From: Tubiluchus corallicola
Taxonomy: Eukaryota > Priapulida > Priapulimorpha > Priapulimorphida > Tubiluchidae
DNA: 64,000 nt
Direction of reading: 5' to 3'
Assembly (NCBI GenBank): GCA_030141605.1
Contig: JAQGDQ010000492.1
Coordinates: 62,001 to 126,000, forward strand
Shown here: in pieces, positions 11,258-23,935 of the stretch
Numbering within the stretch: the stretch's first letter is position 1
Layout: every line of letters starts with the position of its first letter
The notes under the pieces: generated by a model
The model's input: the letters and a program-made list of their open reading frames with translations, nothing else
Databases searched by the model: none
Told to the model about the DNA's origin: nothing
Made by a program: the position numbers and the translations under genes

Positions 11258-14200
11258 ACAATCCACTTATATGCGACTGTTCGATGGTATGGACAAAAGC
11301 CCTCAAGTGGAAAGAATCCAGAATCGACTGCGACGATCCACCAAAAAAGTGGCTGGAGAACGAAATTACACTCAATGATTTTGGATGCGGGCAGCCAGAG
11401 GTTAGAGCATTGGAGGTGATACAGGAGCCTGAATTAAACTCAGCTAAAAACGGACAATCACTGCAAGCATCTGATGATTTAGCATTTGGATTAGATGAAG
11501 CAACAACAGTATTCACAACTGAAATAACAACAGGATCAACGTCAGAAGGAACGACTGATACTTTTGACGAGACATCTACAGCAGTATTCACAACTGAAAT
11601 AACAACAGGATCAACGTCAGAAGGAACGACTGATGCTTTTGACGAGACATCAACTGTACAATCAACTGAAGATAAAACAACAATAGCATCAACACCAAAA
11701 GAAGAAACAATCACACTAGAAATAGGCGAAGAAACAGCAACTTCCGTAATTGATGAATCAACTTCAATCGATAAGTCAACAACACAACCACCTGAGGTAA
11801 CAATTACAACAACTGCGAATGAAAAAACAACTGGTCGAGTAGTAGAACAGACAAATCAACCAGTATTACAACAAGCAACAACAGAAGAGCCAATACCAAC
11901 CATAGACGAAAACATTTTGTCATCACAAGATGAAGTGCTAACATCCACTGCTCAAGAAACAACGACACGAGCATTTTTAGAAAGAACATCAACATCAGAT
12001 GAAGAAATTTTATTGTCCACTGCACAAGAAACAACAACACAATCATTTGAAGGCTCGAGTGAGATGATGCTACAAGAAATAACAGTATCGGATGAAAGAA
12101 CAACTCTGACAGTCGACGAAACAATGAAAGCTCAATTACTCGAAGAAGTAACAACAATGATAGATAAACAAAATACAGCAAATTCGTCTCCAGAAGAATC
12201 AAATATAGTACCATCTGCAGAAACAACCACAACAATAGCAGAACAAGAAACCACAACTCCAGTAGTTGAAGAAACAACTACTATACCATCAGTAGAAACA
12301 GCCACATCTCCAGCAACTGAAGAATCAACTACAGAACCATCAGCAGAAGCAACCACAACAATAGCAGAACGAGAAACCACAACTCCAGTAGTTGAAGAAT
12401 CAACTACATTACCATCAGTAGAAACAGCCACAACAATACCAGAACGAGAAACCACAACTCAAGCTGTTGAAGAATCAAGTATAGTACCATCAGCAGAAAC
12501 AACCACAACAATAGCAGAACAAGAAACCACAACTCCAGTAGTTGAAGAATCAACTACATTACCATCAGTAGAAACAGCCACAACAATAGCAGAACGAGAA
12601 ACCACAACTCAAGCTGTTGAAGAATCAAGTATAGTACCATCAGCAGAAACAACCACAACAATAGCAGAACAAGAAACCACAACTCCAGTAGTTGAAGAAT
12701 CAGCTACTATACCATCAGTAGAAACAGCCACAACTCCAGCAACTGAAGAATCAACTACAGTACCATCAGCAGAAACAACTACAACAATAGCAGAACAAGA
12801 AACCACAACTCCAGTAGTTGAAGAAACAACTACTATACCATCAGTAGAAACCGCCACAACAATACCAGAACGAGAAACCACAACTCAAGCTGTTGAAGAA
12901 TCAAGTATAGTACCATCTGCAGAAACAATCACAACAATAACAGAACAAGAAACTACAACTCCAGTAGTTGAAGAAACAACCACTATACCATCAGTAGAAA
13001 CAGCCGCAACTCCAGCAACTGAAGAATCAACTACAGTACCATCAGCAGAAACAACCACAACAATAGCAGAACGAGAAACCACTACTCCAGTACTTGAAGA
13101 AACAATTACTATACCATCAGTAGAAACAGCCACAACAATACCAGAACGAGAAACCACAACTCAAGCTGTTGAAGAATCAAGTATAGTACCATCTGCAGAA
13201 ACAATTACAACAATAACAGAACAAGAAACCACAACTCCAGTAGTTGAAGAAACAACTACTATACCATCAGTAGAAACAGCCACATCTCCAGCAACTGAAG
13301 AATCAACTACAGTACCATCAGCAGAAACAACCACAACAATAGCAGAACGAGAAACCACTACTCCAGTAGTTGAAGAAACAACTACTATACCATCAGTAGA
13401 AACAGCCACATCTCCAGCAACTGAAGAATCAACTACAGAACCATCAGCAAAAGCAACCACAACAATAGCTGAAAGAACAACAGCACCAATATTGCAAAAA
13501 ACAATATCAGCAACAGATGAGTCTAAAACAACACAACTGCCTGAAGAAAAAACAACACTGGAAACAACTCCAACAGGTGGTGAATCAATAACAATGCAAC
13601 CTAATGAAGAAATAATAACACCAACATTACAAGAAACAACTGCAACAACTAAACAGCCATCTGAAGAGGCAGGAAGTGAAGAAATTACAAGACCAACGTT
13701 AGCGGAAACACTGACACCAAGATTGCAGGGAACTACCTCAACAGCTGGTGGACTGACAACACCAAGACCAGAAACAGAAAGGATTTCCGATGACACAACA
13801 CCACTGCCAGGCGAAACAACATCACCTGATGACACACCATTACCAGGTGAAACAACATCGCCAGACGACACAACACCATTACAAAGTGAAACAAGACCTA
13901 CACTACAGATTGCAACAACAACGCCAGCATTGCAGGAAGCAGCAATACCATCAGGCAACGAAAATGATAATGTCGACCGTGCTGGCCAAGAGAGAAGTGA
14001 AGATGGTAGTGAAATTGTTGCTGAACCTAATATAGTCAACGTCATGAGCACTAGTGACGACCAACCAGTGCAAATAAGTGTGGATAAAAGTAGCCTCGAT
14101 GAACCAGGACAAGTCAGCGTAAGCAAGACTAGCACAAAGGTTAAACAAAGCAAAAGTGGAAAGAAAGGTAAAAAGAAGAGTGGTAAGGGCAAACAAAACA

Positions 14201-14616
14201 AGAAAGGACAAACGAGTAAGAGTAAAAAGAGCGGCATCGTGAAAAAGAAATACTATTCTAAAAAATTCCCTGGCAACAAAGCCAGAGAGATTTTGGACGT
14301 AATCGACAGAATATATAATTATTCAGACCGCAGAAAGAACAAAGCCACTCGTACTTATGTAGTCAGAAAACCAGCTCAGACAAAGAATAAAGTTATTCGA
14401 CGCATTAAGAGGTTAAAAAAGCCTAAACGTTACTTAGGTCCTCGAAGATTCCGTCCAACCACTCAGCGCAAACAGTTTGGAAGCGCACGTCGTCCTAAAG
14501 CATTTAGACCAAAAACCAATTCGAGGATTCATCGTGGTACAAAATTCGCAAATCGCAAAGTCTACAGACAACCTTCTGTACAAAGAAAATTCATTGCCAT
14601 TCGACCTTTAATCTAA
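11258..14616 (+). CDS. LRR-B exon 2: LRRCT, mucin-like region, basic tail
   Basis: The split codon G+AC opens DNPLICDCSMVWTKALKW and a full LRRCT (residues about 227-272) with IDC...PPKKW and a closing Cys. Then comes a long Thr/Glu/Ser/Pro mucin-like region dominated by a 92-aa higher-order repeat built from 25-, 25-, 17- and 25-aa subunits (ETTTTIAEQETTTPVVEE type). The Lys-rich tail starts near residue 1184 and carries the ILDVIDRI...RRKNKATR motif conserved with LRR-A, then an Arg-rich end. Exons 1 and 2 total 4038 nt (1346 codons), with the stop at 14614. Heads and tails of A and B are conserved while their stalk repeats differ. Function is inferred as for LRR-A. Confidence 0.85.
12210..13480 (+). 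repeat. 276-bp higher-order coding repeat in LRR-B
   Basis: Subunits of 75 and 51 bp alternate in blocks of about 276 bp (92 codons). Antisense Val-rich frames starting at 12881, 13157 and elsewhere at 276-bp intervals are shadows of this periodicity. Confidence 0.85.
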
Positions 14617-15134
14617 TGTTATTGCTCAACACCGGAAAAATGTCGAAAATGCAATGGACATTCAAGGTAGTAAAACAGTTAATAGGTTTGCAATGTTGTA
14701 ACCAGCGCACATCTATTACAAAATGTAAAAATATCAGCTATGGGAAATCAAAGCTTGTTTAAAATAAATTACAGTGAGTACGAAGCTACTGAGGTTTTTT
14801 TTGAAAAATACTGATAATGCGCAATGACAGTCTTTAAAAATAATGTAGTTTTAATTAACTAGTGATTGGTACTACATAAGCTACTGAGAAATAATACAAT
14901 ACGTAGTTATCTCCAGTAAAAATCATGGGCCGAATTTCAGAAAATGCATGTACTACCACGCTGGTAAGAACGGTAGCCGACAAGAAAAATACAAGACACG
15001 CAAAAAAACTATTTTATCATTTTCAAAAGGACCACACAGTGAGTATTTGATTGAAATTTAGAAATAGAAAAAAATCACAAAAGGAGTGTCTGTTTTTGCT
15101 TTTCCCGACTTTCTTGATTTTCTTAATTCTGTTT
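14617..15134. other. LRR-B 3' flank
   Basis: Non-coding and AT-rich. It contains the AATAAA candidate at 14763. Confidence 0.55.
14763..14768 (+). terminator. Possible poly(A) signal (AATAAA) for LRR-B
   Basis: AATAAA 147 nt after the LRR-B stop codon, a plausible distance for a 3' UTR. Confidence 0.4.
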
Positions 15135-15254
15135 ACAGGAAACATAATGCAATGCATGTCTTTGTGCTCGTTTTACAGGAAACATAATGCAATGCATGTC
15201 TTTGTGCTCGTTTTACAGGAAACATAATGCAATGCATGTCTTTGTGCTCGTTTG
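15135..15254. repeat. 40-bp tandem repeat, three copies
   Basis: Three nearly perfect 40-bp units starting ACAGGAAACATAATGCAATG. Each unit has the internal short palindrome ATGCAATGCAT. Confidence 0.9.
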
Positions 15255-16085
15255 ATGCGACATTTTTATAGGCTTATCATTATTGCAAAAAAAACATTAA
15301 CTCTAGATGCAGTTTGTATTTCACAATAAATTTGCCTTCCCTTAATGTTAGTATCAAAGCACATTCAGATCGATTGATTCGATGCTCTGTATCAAGAATA
15401 AGTTATTATCTTAGCATCTCACTTTAGTTCTAGGCTGAACGTGAGTAAAATTCAATGATGAAACACCTTCTTAATAGTTGACATTTTAACTAGATGTGTA
15501 GCTCATATTTACCAGGTAATTAGTTGCCAATCAACTCTTTACATTTTCTAGCCAACGAAGTAAAATTTTAAGGAGTAGTTGATTACCAGTATCAGTGCTT
15601 TGCAAGCAAAAAAAAACAATAACAAAAGTTACCATGGTTTTTAAATGTTGAGTCACCCTTTTATTGAGTACAAAAATAATGCTAAACATTTAACACAAAT
15701 TAATTTCTCTCGTGTTTTTTTAATTGTAAAAATGCAACAATCTTGAAAGACATGACAACTTTACGATTAAAATTCGATAATTCAGTTATCAGAATTTTAA
15801 TATCCACACAAGAAGCACAGCTAAACATTAGCATTATTACAAAAACCAAGAAAAATATATTCACTACATGGATCTAATTTTTATAATTAGGAATATCTGA
15901 TCAATATTAGACAATTATTAAAACAATAACCTAATCAATATATTAGTAGCAATTCAAATATTCTAGACCCACAGAGACAATTGAAATATATTAAACTGAA
16001 TGAATATCAGAAAATACTTTCACTAATTGACTGAAAACAATGAAAACAGTAGAGAACAATGAAATATATTTCTTGAAAGTAGAGA
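15255..16085. other. Intergenic DNA, nothing recognised
   Basis: AT-rich with no long reading frame or repeat. It may include the 3' UTR of LLPH, which lies on the minus strand. Confidence 0.5.
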
Positions 16086-16089
16086 GGAT

Positions 16090-16165
16090 AAACAGCTGAG
16101 TGGTTAAGGTGCATGCTTCGCTTAGATTGTATCCTAATTCTGACTGCTTATTTTCTTCAGGAAGG
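16090..16165 (+). mobile_element. Possible tRNA-derived SINE remnant
   Basis: The stretch GCTGAGTGGTTAAGGTGCATG resembles a pol III box A of a Ser/Leu-type tRNA. It is followed by GATTGTATCC, a poor match to box B, and no complete cloverleaf can be formed. Confidence 0.25.
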
Positions 16166-16419
16166 AATGTATTTGCTAACAATCGTGGCCAAAACCATTC
16201 AGCTGGTTTAAAATCTTATCTTAAAGAACCGTCGTTGATAATGAGCGAAGTCCTGGTCCTGCCACAAGTGCAGAATTCATTCTAACTTGGAACTTGCTAA
16301 ACAGAATAAAAATCATTTTACTCACAAGTCGTTACATCTCTTTCACACTTTGTTTCATTTTTAGCTTAAAAGTAACTTAAAATCAAGTCTAAGAAGTAAA
16401 AAGGGCAGTCAACGTCGTA

Positions 16420-16574
16420 TCACCAAGCATATTTCACTTTTCCTTTTTTCTTCTTTGCTCTTCCCTGCATCACCTTCAGCTTCCGTATCGCTCGCTGATT
16501 CATCCAGACTGGATACTGTCCGTGATCGTCTCTCATGGTTCTCTTGTCAAACTTTCTGTCAACTTCCATTTTCT
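16420..16574 (-). CDS. LLPH: LLPH exon 3 (C-terminal half)
   Basis: The acceptor on the minus strand is GCATTTTAG, ending at plus position 16575. The codon split G+AG continues the frame of exon 2. The translation contains HGQYPVWMNQR, the hallmark of LLP/LLPH, then a Lys-rich end GRAKKKKGKVKYAW and a stop at 16420-16422. The human protein has the closely similar HGQYPIWMNQR followed by a basic tail ending in W. Exons 1-3 total 351 nt (116 aa), close to human LLPH (129 aa). Confidence 0.93.
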
Positions 16575-16658
16575 CTAAAATGCAAAGTTGTCAAGCTGTG
16601 AACGTTGATGTTCAATAACAGAAATGAACAAATAAACTGTAATCATATATGAATCAGT

Positions 16659-17257
16659 TACCGTATTTTCCCGTGTATAAGAGACCCTTGTGTATAAGAG
16701 ACCCCTTCAATTTTTAGGCAAAAATTCTGGAAAAAAGTTTTTTGGTAATGAATAACTTTATTCGTCATAGAAATCATTAAATTCCTCATCACTCTCATCA
16801 AAAATATCAACTGGAGTCAGACCTGTGTCACGATGCTGTATTGCTTACAACCGCTTCATAGTCGAACGCGACACGCCTTGCTTAGGCTGACTCATCTCGT
16901 TGACCTCTGCCGACGTATCAATGACGTCGACGGGCATGCAGAGAGCTTATGCAGATGCGTTGATTGGCTGCAGAACAATCGATTTCTCTCCAATACCAAA
17001 GAGACATTTAAAAAAATAATAACTTACCCGGTACATTAATTTTATCATTAGAATTTAGCCATGGAGAAGATTTATTGAAAGGAAACTATAATTATTCGAA
17101 ATAAAACAGTTGTAGAGCACTTATTTCTTTAAAATCATTAGTGTCACAATTTATGCATCTTATTGAAAAGACTTACTCCCATGTATAAGAGACCCCCTAT
17201 TTTTAAAGTGAAAATTCTGAGCAAAAAAGGGTCTCTTATACACGGGAAAATACGGTA
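16659..17257. mobile_element. TIR DNA transposon, copy 1 (non-autonomous)
   Basis: Perfect terminal inverted repeats beginning CCGTATTTTCCCGTGTATAA are flanked by TA on both sides, which suits a TA target duplication (Tc1/mariner/pogo type). The GTATAAGAGACC motif also recurs just inside each end. There is no intact transposase. A short minus-strand frame near 16757-16820 ends in an acidic peptide (FDESDEEFNDFYDE, stop) reminiscent of pogo/jerky transposase C-termini, so this may be an internally deleted element. It sits in LLPH intron 2. A second copy is at 54383-54841. Confidence 0.85.
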
Positions 17258-18884
17258 CTCAAAATTTCAATCTTCAATTGTTAATTCCAAGAGCTCAAAA
17301 AACAGCTAAACTTGCATGATGTGTGACGTCAACGTGCCATGTGCATCATCCACAAATGTTCACTGTGGTCAACAATGTGTTTGACCAGACACTGCACGGG
17401 ACAAACCACACGGGCTCATCAAAACCACCCACCCTATCCACATCGCAGACACACGGGTGTTCTCAATCCTGAAACCATCCAGATCTGGCACTGCTTGACA
17501 ACAAAATAAAAGATAAACTCTTCTCCTTAGACAAGCCACTCAAACAAACACAGAAGAAAAGTAAGAAAAGAAAAGAAAAATGGGAAAAAAATAAAACATG
17601 AAAAGAAAAAGCCCAACTGTTAACATATAGGCAGCCATGTTGATTAAGCAGTACCTACATATTAATTTTAATAAGTTCTATTAACATGCGTACTTTCATG
17701 AATAACATGAAAATATCGAGGTTCAAAATAGAAAAACCGGTTAATAAACTGACAGACAGCTTATCCTCTACACATAAATCATGCATTTTGATTTTCACTT
17801 TTGTTTGGTTAGAATTTATCAAGGTTTAATCATCAACAAAATTCCCAATAAACCTGCCTGCTGCTTAAGCAAGAAGCTGTTTAAGCAAAAAGATAAGTAC
17901 CACTGTTAATCATGATTCGGAGCTCAGTGGGCCTCATTAGCTGAATAGAAAGTGTTGGTAACTTGAGAGTCAAGTTCAGTTTACCAAGCACTTTCCATTC
18001 AGGTGAAGACACCCACTATGGCAAAAGCTCCTAAATAAATATTATGCTTTTTGATACTATAAAGGGTATTACGAATTTTTCTGTTAACGATGACAGGAGA
18101 GTCTCAAGAGAGCTCTCTCTCGTAGTTCAAGTCCTAATTTAAGACCGTAGTAATACCTGTGGGATTTATTCTAACTTAATTATACTTGTATTGTTTATTT
18201 CAACCAACTATTATTAGTACTGTTGTTTCTCCAAGAATCTAAGAGCTGGAAAACGTTTTAAAACATGTTCATTCATGTTATCTAACTAAATTATCTGTAT
18301 TTGTTGTAGTTTAAAATTAGCATGCCAGTTTTAAAATAAAAACAAAAAGTAATGTTATTCTTCTTCTAGACAACTCCATGGCTTATTTTAATTTTTATTT
18401 AGTGTCAAACCTTGTTATAATGTCCTATTTTATAATGTATTACTATAATGTATTTCATAAGTATTACTATAAAGAAACAAAGTCAGGCTTGCCTTAAGAT
18501 AAATAATTAACAAAAATATTAAGACCCTCTTGCATTTGGGCATGCAAACATCATGCCTGCGATGTATTTTGCTATATTAACTGATCATATGCTCATCTGC
18601 AAGATTTATTCAGTTTTTGTACTTTGCTTTTTGTTTGAATGTTCCATTCTATACACAACCCTTATATCGACTGCCAGAGTTACACAAGTCCCAATGGCAT
18701 CTTTCAACCATGATTATAACCAGAAAAATAGCGTAAAATTAACTAATATTACGTTGATATACAATATAAATTTTGACACATTGGTATTAATTTGGACCAC
18801 GAAGATCTCATTGAGGTTTATAAAAACAGGCTGGAAAAGAAACATTTTGCTTGAAAGTTTCCGAAAACATTTTGCCTAAATATA
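17258..18884. other. LLPH intron 2, left part
   Basis: AT-rich intronic DNA. The plus-strand frame at 18553-18879 shows no domain and is not called. Confidence 0.5.
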
Positions 18885-19995
18885 GTGTTTCTACGAGTTG
18901 GCTCGGTTACTCATAATCATGACAGTTGTCACGGGTTTCTACGAGTGTGCTCGGTTACTCATAATCATGACAGTTGTCACGGGTTTCTACGAGTGTGCTC
19001 GGTTACTCATAATCATGACAGTTGTCACGGGTTTCTACGAGTGTGCTCGGTTACTCATAATCATGACAGTTGTCACGGGTTTCTACGAGTGTGCTCGGTT
19101 ACTCATAATCATGACAGTTGTCACGGGTTTCTACGAGTGTGCTCGGTTACTCATAATCATGACAGTTGTCAAGGGTTTCTACGAGTGTGCTCGGTTACTC
19201 ATAATCATGACAGTTGTCAAGGGTTTCTACGAGTGTGCTCGGTTACTCATAATCATGACAGTTGTCAAGGGTTTCTACGAGTGTGCTCGGTTACTCATAA
19301 TCATGACAGTTGTCAAGGGTTTCTACGAGTGTGCTCGGTTACTCATAATCATGACAGTTGTCACGGGTTTCTACGAGTGTGCTCGGTTACTCATAATCAT
19401 GACAGTTGTCAAGGGTTTCTACGAGTGTGCTCGGTTACTCATAATCATGACAGTTGTCAAGGGTTTCTACGAGTGTGCTCGCTTACTCATAATCATGACA
19501 GTTGTCAAGGGTTTCTACGAGTGCTCGGTTACTCATAATCATGACAGTTGTCAAGGGTTTCTACGAGTGTGCTCGCTTACTCATTAATCATGACAGTTGT
19601 CAAGGGTTTCTACGAGTGCTCGCTTACTCATAATCATGACAGTTGTCACGGGTTTCTACGAGTGTGCTCGGTTACTCATTAATCATGACAGTTGTCAAGG
19701 GTTTCTACGAGTGTGCTCGGTTACTCATAATCATGACAGTTGTCAAGGGTTTCTACGAGTGTGCTCGGTTACTCATAATCATGACAGTTGTCACGGGTTT
19801 CTACGAGTGCTCGCTTACTCATAATCATGACAGTTGTCAAGGGTTTCTACGAGTGTGCTCGCTTACTCATAATCATGACAGTTGTCACGGGTTTCTACGA
19901 GTGTGCTCGGTTACTCATAATCATGACAGTTGTCACGGATTTCTACGAGTGTGCTCGGTTGCTCATAATCATGACAGTTGTAACGGATTCCTGTA
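18885..19995. repeat. 48-bp minisatellite, about 23 copies
   Basis: The unit runs GTTACTCATAATCATGACAG, TTGTCACGGG, TTTCTACGAGTGTGCTCG. Units differ mainly at CACGGG/CAAGGG, CTCGG/CTCGC and the GTG/GTGTG spacing. Because 48 is a multiple of three, several frames stay open for over 200 codons, but no start context, splice sites or composition support a protein. It lies inside LLPH intron 2. Confidence 0.95.
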
Positions 19996-20828
19996 GATCA
20001 GTTCAACTCTGCAGCTAGGCCTCAACTATTGCTGACCAAGGCTGACTAGCTTATTCTCTACATCCTGCGCAAATTTACTCAGAGGTTTGCAAACAATAAT
20101 TTTCACCTTCAGGTTAGCTTTGAATTATTTATACCTGCTAAACTTGGGCTTCAATGATCTGAAGTTATAAATTTCTTCTCAACTCTGTCAGGTAGGCTAT
20201 TTGAAGTCTGCGAATGTTAAAGCAGCATCATATGATCAGTTTAATCTTGTTACGTTAATGAGGTCCTTTTTACAGTTAATCAGAATTTAATACTTGTTTT
20301 TATCTAACTTGCAATGCCATAAACTAAATTAAACTGTGTATTTTCTTGACAGCGAAATGGTTTAATCGGCGTAAGTGTTGTGCATTTCTTCCTATAATAA
20401 ACGAAAACTGGACTGTATATTCCACTAATTTACTTGAAATTTCAATTGACAATAATAAAATCTAGAACCAGGTGAATGTTTTACCCTCATTACTAACGTT
20501 TAACTAATAAAAAGTTCAGGAAATTTCATAATAGTATTAGATGCCCGACAAAATGCACTTGCAGTTAAACGTCCCGATAGCACTGGCATTAATCAAGCTC
20601 TGCAAGGGTGTGAAAAATCTTGCACACTGATTTGCCAGTCAGTGAGAATTATTGACATTATGCTTAACGTCAATAGCAGGAGCAACATAGTAGTACTTAA
20701 TATGACGATTTATTAATTTTTTACAAAAAGGCCTGGGCCTTCTCTCTAATAACTTCACTTTGCATTGCAAACAACAGTAAATGCTATCATGAAATTTGAT
20801 AATGACAAAAATTCATGCAGTAACTTAC

Positions 20829-20882
20829 CAGAACTTTTTTCTTGACTTTTGGATTTTGACAAGACATCATCAGCATTGGTTA
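20829..20882 (-). CDS. LLPH: LLPH exon 2 (54 nt)
   Basis: A small internal exon. The acceptor TTTTTTTAG ends at plus 20883 and the donor GTAAGT starts at plus 20828. It enters and leaves in phase 1 and encodes TNADDVLSKSKSQEKSS, a polar linker between the basic N-terminus and the HGQYP motif. It is too short to be found without the flanking exons, but splice signals and phase fit exactly. Confidence 0.85.
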
Positions 20883-21100
20883 CTAAAAAAAGCTTTGAGA
20901 ATTACTTATACAATTATATCACATGAAGGTCTGAAATAAAACTAAGCATTACAGTTCCGCACAGTATTTAGATGGTTGATAGCAAATGCCACAAGGCTGG
21001 GCAATTCTTGCAGCACCAAAAAACACATTACATGTTATGAAATACGGCTCTCTCTCTAGCTCCTGTCACCTATCTGTCTTATAAAAAAATTGTTCCTGTA

Positions 21101-21580
21101 ATGAAGTGCACACTTTAGGCACTGCAAGTCTGAGGAACTAATGAAGTGCACACTTTAGGCATTGCAAGTCTGAGGAACTAATGAAGTGCACACTTTAGGC
21201 ACTGCAAGTCTGAGGAACTAATGAAGTGCACACTTTAGGCATTGCAAGTCTGAGGAACTAATGAAGTGCACACTTTAGGCATTGCAAGTCTGAGGAACTA
21301 ATGAAGTGCACACTTTAGGCACTGCAAGTCTGAGGAACTAATGAAGTGCACACTTTAGGCACTGCAAGTCTGAGGAACTAATGAAGTGCACACTTTAGGC
21401 ACTGCAAGTCTGAGGAACTAATGACGTGCACACTTTAGGCACTGCAAGTCTGAGGAACTAATGAAGTGCACACTTTAGGCACTGCAAGTCTGAGGAACTA
21501 ATGAAGTGCACACTTTAGGCATTGCAAGTCTGAGGAACTAATGAAGTGCACACTTTAGGCATTGCAAGTCTGAGGAACTA
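21101..21580. repeat. 40-bp minisatellite, 12 copies
   Basis: Twelve head-to-tail 40-bp units starting ATGAAGTGCACACTTTAGGC. Units vary almost only at one C/T position (CACTGC or CATTGC), plus a single A-to-C change. Confidence 0.97.
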
Positions 21581-21704
21581 ATTCGTACCCATCAGAAATA
21601 AAAGTGTTAAATAGATTCATATTCCTAAGGTGTGGTTGCTACTTAGTTCATAAAAAACCATGATGCAAAATAATTTCATGAATAACATTTAAACCGCTAC
21701 ATAC

Positions 21705-21860
<156 letters not shown>

Positions 21861-22829
21861 GTAAATGTATGTATGTATATGACAAGATGCAATCATCAAC
21901 TATTGTCAAATTGTTTCACAAGTTAATGTTGAACCTATTACAAAAATTTTTAACTTGGCTTGAACAGCATCCAAATTAAATTTATTTGCATGTTAAGCAA
22001 CTTGAAGGGCGCCTGATTATGATTTCATCACATTTTTAACCTTGTTTTCACAAGTATAGAGTCTTTCATAAGCATTATACAGCATTGGGCATAACAATCT
22101 GCAGTTCTATAAAGCAGTTATTAAAATTATACAATGTTGGGTATCAAATTTTGTATTGAGTACGTGCAGCACTTACTAAGATTTTAGCACGTTGTATTTT
22201 ACTTGAAGCAGGTCAAGAAAGGGCTGAATTAAACCATTCCATGCTATATCAAAACTGATTGTGTGTGACTATAGATATATTTTCCTAGTAGAGTTTGTTT
22301 CCTTTGTTGGTTGTGCTGGTCGCCATTTTACTTTTGTAGGTTTTGTGGCATATCAATGAGATGACATTAGTCCCAATAAAACGATCAACAATTACCTCAA
22401 CCTTGATGCATATTTTAATGGGTAATAAAGAAACTTGTCAATGGAAAATTTAATCTGTTGTCACGCCATGTTGCTACCAATAGACATTACACATGCCTAT
22501 TAAAATCACATGTAAAAATGTGAGAATCGAATATGGTTGATATTTTGTATCTCTGGACTGAACACTCACAACGGGTATTAAGTGAAGACAATGGTTGACA
22601 CACCACTTATTAAATTTAATATAAAGAAGTTTTGCATCGTCAGTGCTGCTTTCCATAATGAAATTTTTTATCCATGTGCCAACGCAGGTACTATATACAA
22701 TATGAACTGTGCAAATCATGCAGTGAATATAAACACCACTGTAACGACAAACAGACGTCAGATCAAAGTTACACATCACACTAAGTAAGAGTAAACATTT
22801 TTGAAAGTCACCGAATAACCCACCTATTT

Positions 22830-22842
22830 TATTATTATCATT

Positions 22843-22883
<41 letters not shown>

Positions 22884-22900
22884 TATTATTATTATTGTCA
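22830..22900. repeat. (ATC)n/(ATT)n microsatellite
   Basis: Trinucleotide run in LLPH intron 1. The poly-Asp minus-strand frame is an artefact of the repeat. Confidence 0.9.
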
Positions 22901-23793
22901 TTACAATTCTTTATTATGAGCATAAAGACACGTTAAATCTGTACTTGCAAACAAAAACTGTCTATAAGTAACCATAATTAAAACTATGTTGTGGTGCTTC
23001 AAAGTAGAATGCGCCAAAAATTTGGTCAAATAAAAACAATATTTCAAACCTAAACAGATTTTAGCAACACATTATCAAGAAAATGTTCAAAAATACTAAA
23101 ATCTAATTCCGTACCCACCGCTCCGGATAGAAACTAGTGCTGTAATTGTAAAAAAACTTTTATTTTCAAACTCTGATAGCAACTTATGGAAGCACTCATT
23201 TTACTTGGAGTTTTTAATGTTGCCAAGCCCAGATCTTCTTCAGGAAGAGCCATCTACTGGATATAAACATAATTTTAACGTGTTTTTGCAAAGTCCATAG
23301 CAACCAACATTTGTGAGGTTGCTAAGCGTTTTGTAGAAATGGCTGATTCTAACAGTGTTTTTCACAAGGGTACAGTTTTCAGTGCATAGCCTGCACTTCA
23401 ACTTCAATTATCTTAGCTTAGAAATAACACAGAAGGAAGAATTTGGTATCAAAACGATCCCCATGAAATAGAGATTCACGATATGTGAATAACTAGAAAA
23501 GCTTGACTGCCGACTTACGGTCGCTTTTGCTATGCAAGCACACATATATCAAAAATACAGAGACATGGGAAGTTGCAGGTGACAGGGTAGCATGTTCTAA
23601 AGTGATTGCAAGAGTCACAACAGAGAACGTGTGACTCCAGAAATGATGATGAGGATTTTGAGTATATATGCACAATCTCTCTGCAAATTTAAAACTTATT
23701 AGTCAATCTATAACTGAAATGGGTTAAATATAAAATGAACAGATAGCCAGGGAGGCATCACCTCTACTGTCAAAAATCTAGCATGAAAGTCAC

Positions 23794-23935
23794 CTTTCAC
23801 TAGCTCTTGATTCTTCATGTATTTCTTGTGGCCCTCCACAATTTTTTTCAACTTTGCCAATTCCTTAGGTGCATTTTTGAGGCGTTTCCTGGCACGATGA
23901 CGTCGTTTGCTCTTACTTCGTAAACTCTTTGCCAT
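23794..23935 (-). CDS. LLPH: LLPH exon 1 (LLP homolog, nucleolar)
   Basis: Begins MAKSLRSKSKRRHRARKRLK and continues NAPKELAKLKK. This is the conserved start of the LLP/LLPH family (human MAKSLRSKWKRKMRAEKRKK, then NAPKE). The family is small, basic and nucleolar, linked to ribosome biogenesis, and originally described as a learning-associated protein in Aplysia. The donor is AAAG|GTGACT at plus 23794/23793, phase 1. Reading past the donor gives unrelated sequence, so the true continuation is exon 2 at 20829-20882 and exon 3 at 16420-16574. The gene spans 7.5 kb for a 116-aa product. Confidence 0.95.

Noticed and set aside
12132-14237. Minus-strand Val/Ser-rich frames opposite LRR-B, including one of 358 codons
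   Set aside because: They recur at the repeat period and mirror Thr/Glu codons. No domain or signal.
16833-17039. 68-codon frame within TIR element copy 1
   Set aside because: Lies inside a transposon relic with no recognisable domain. Copy 2 has deleted most of it.
18885-19996. Open frames of 217 and 229 codons with a 16-aa repeat (GFLRVCSVTHNHDSCH type)
   Set aside because: They arise because the minisatellite period (48 bp) is a multiple of three. Several frames are open at once, the array sits in an LLPH intron, and there is no splice, promoter or compositional support.
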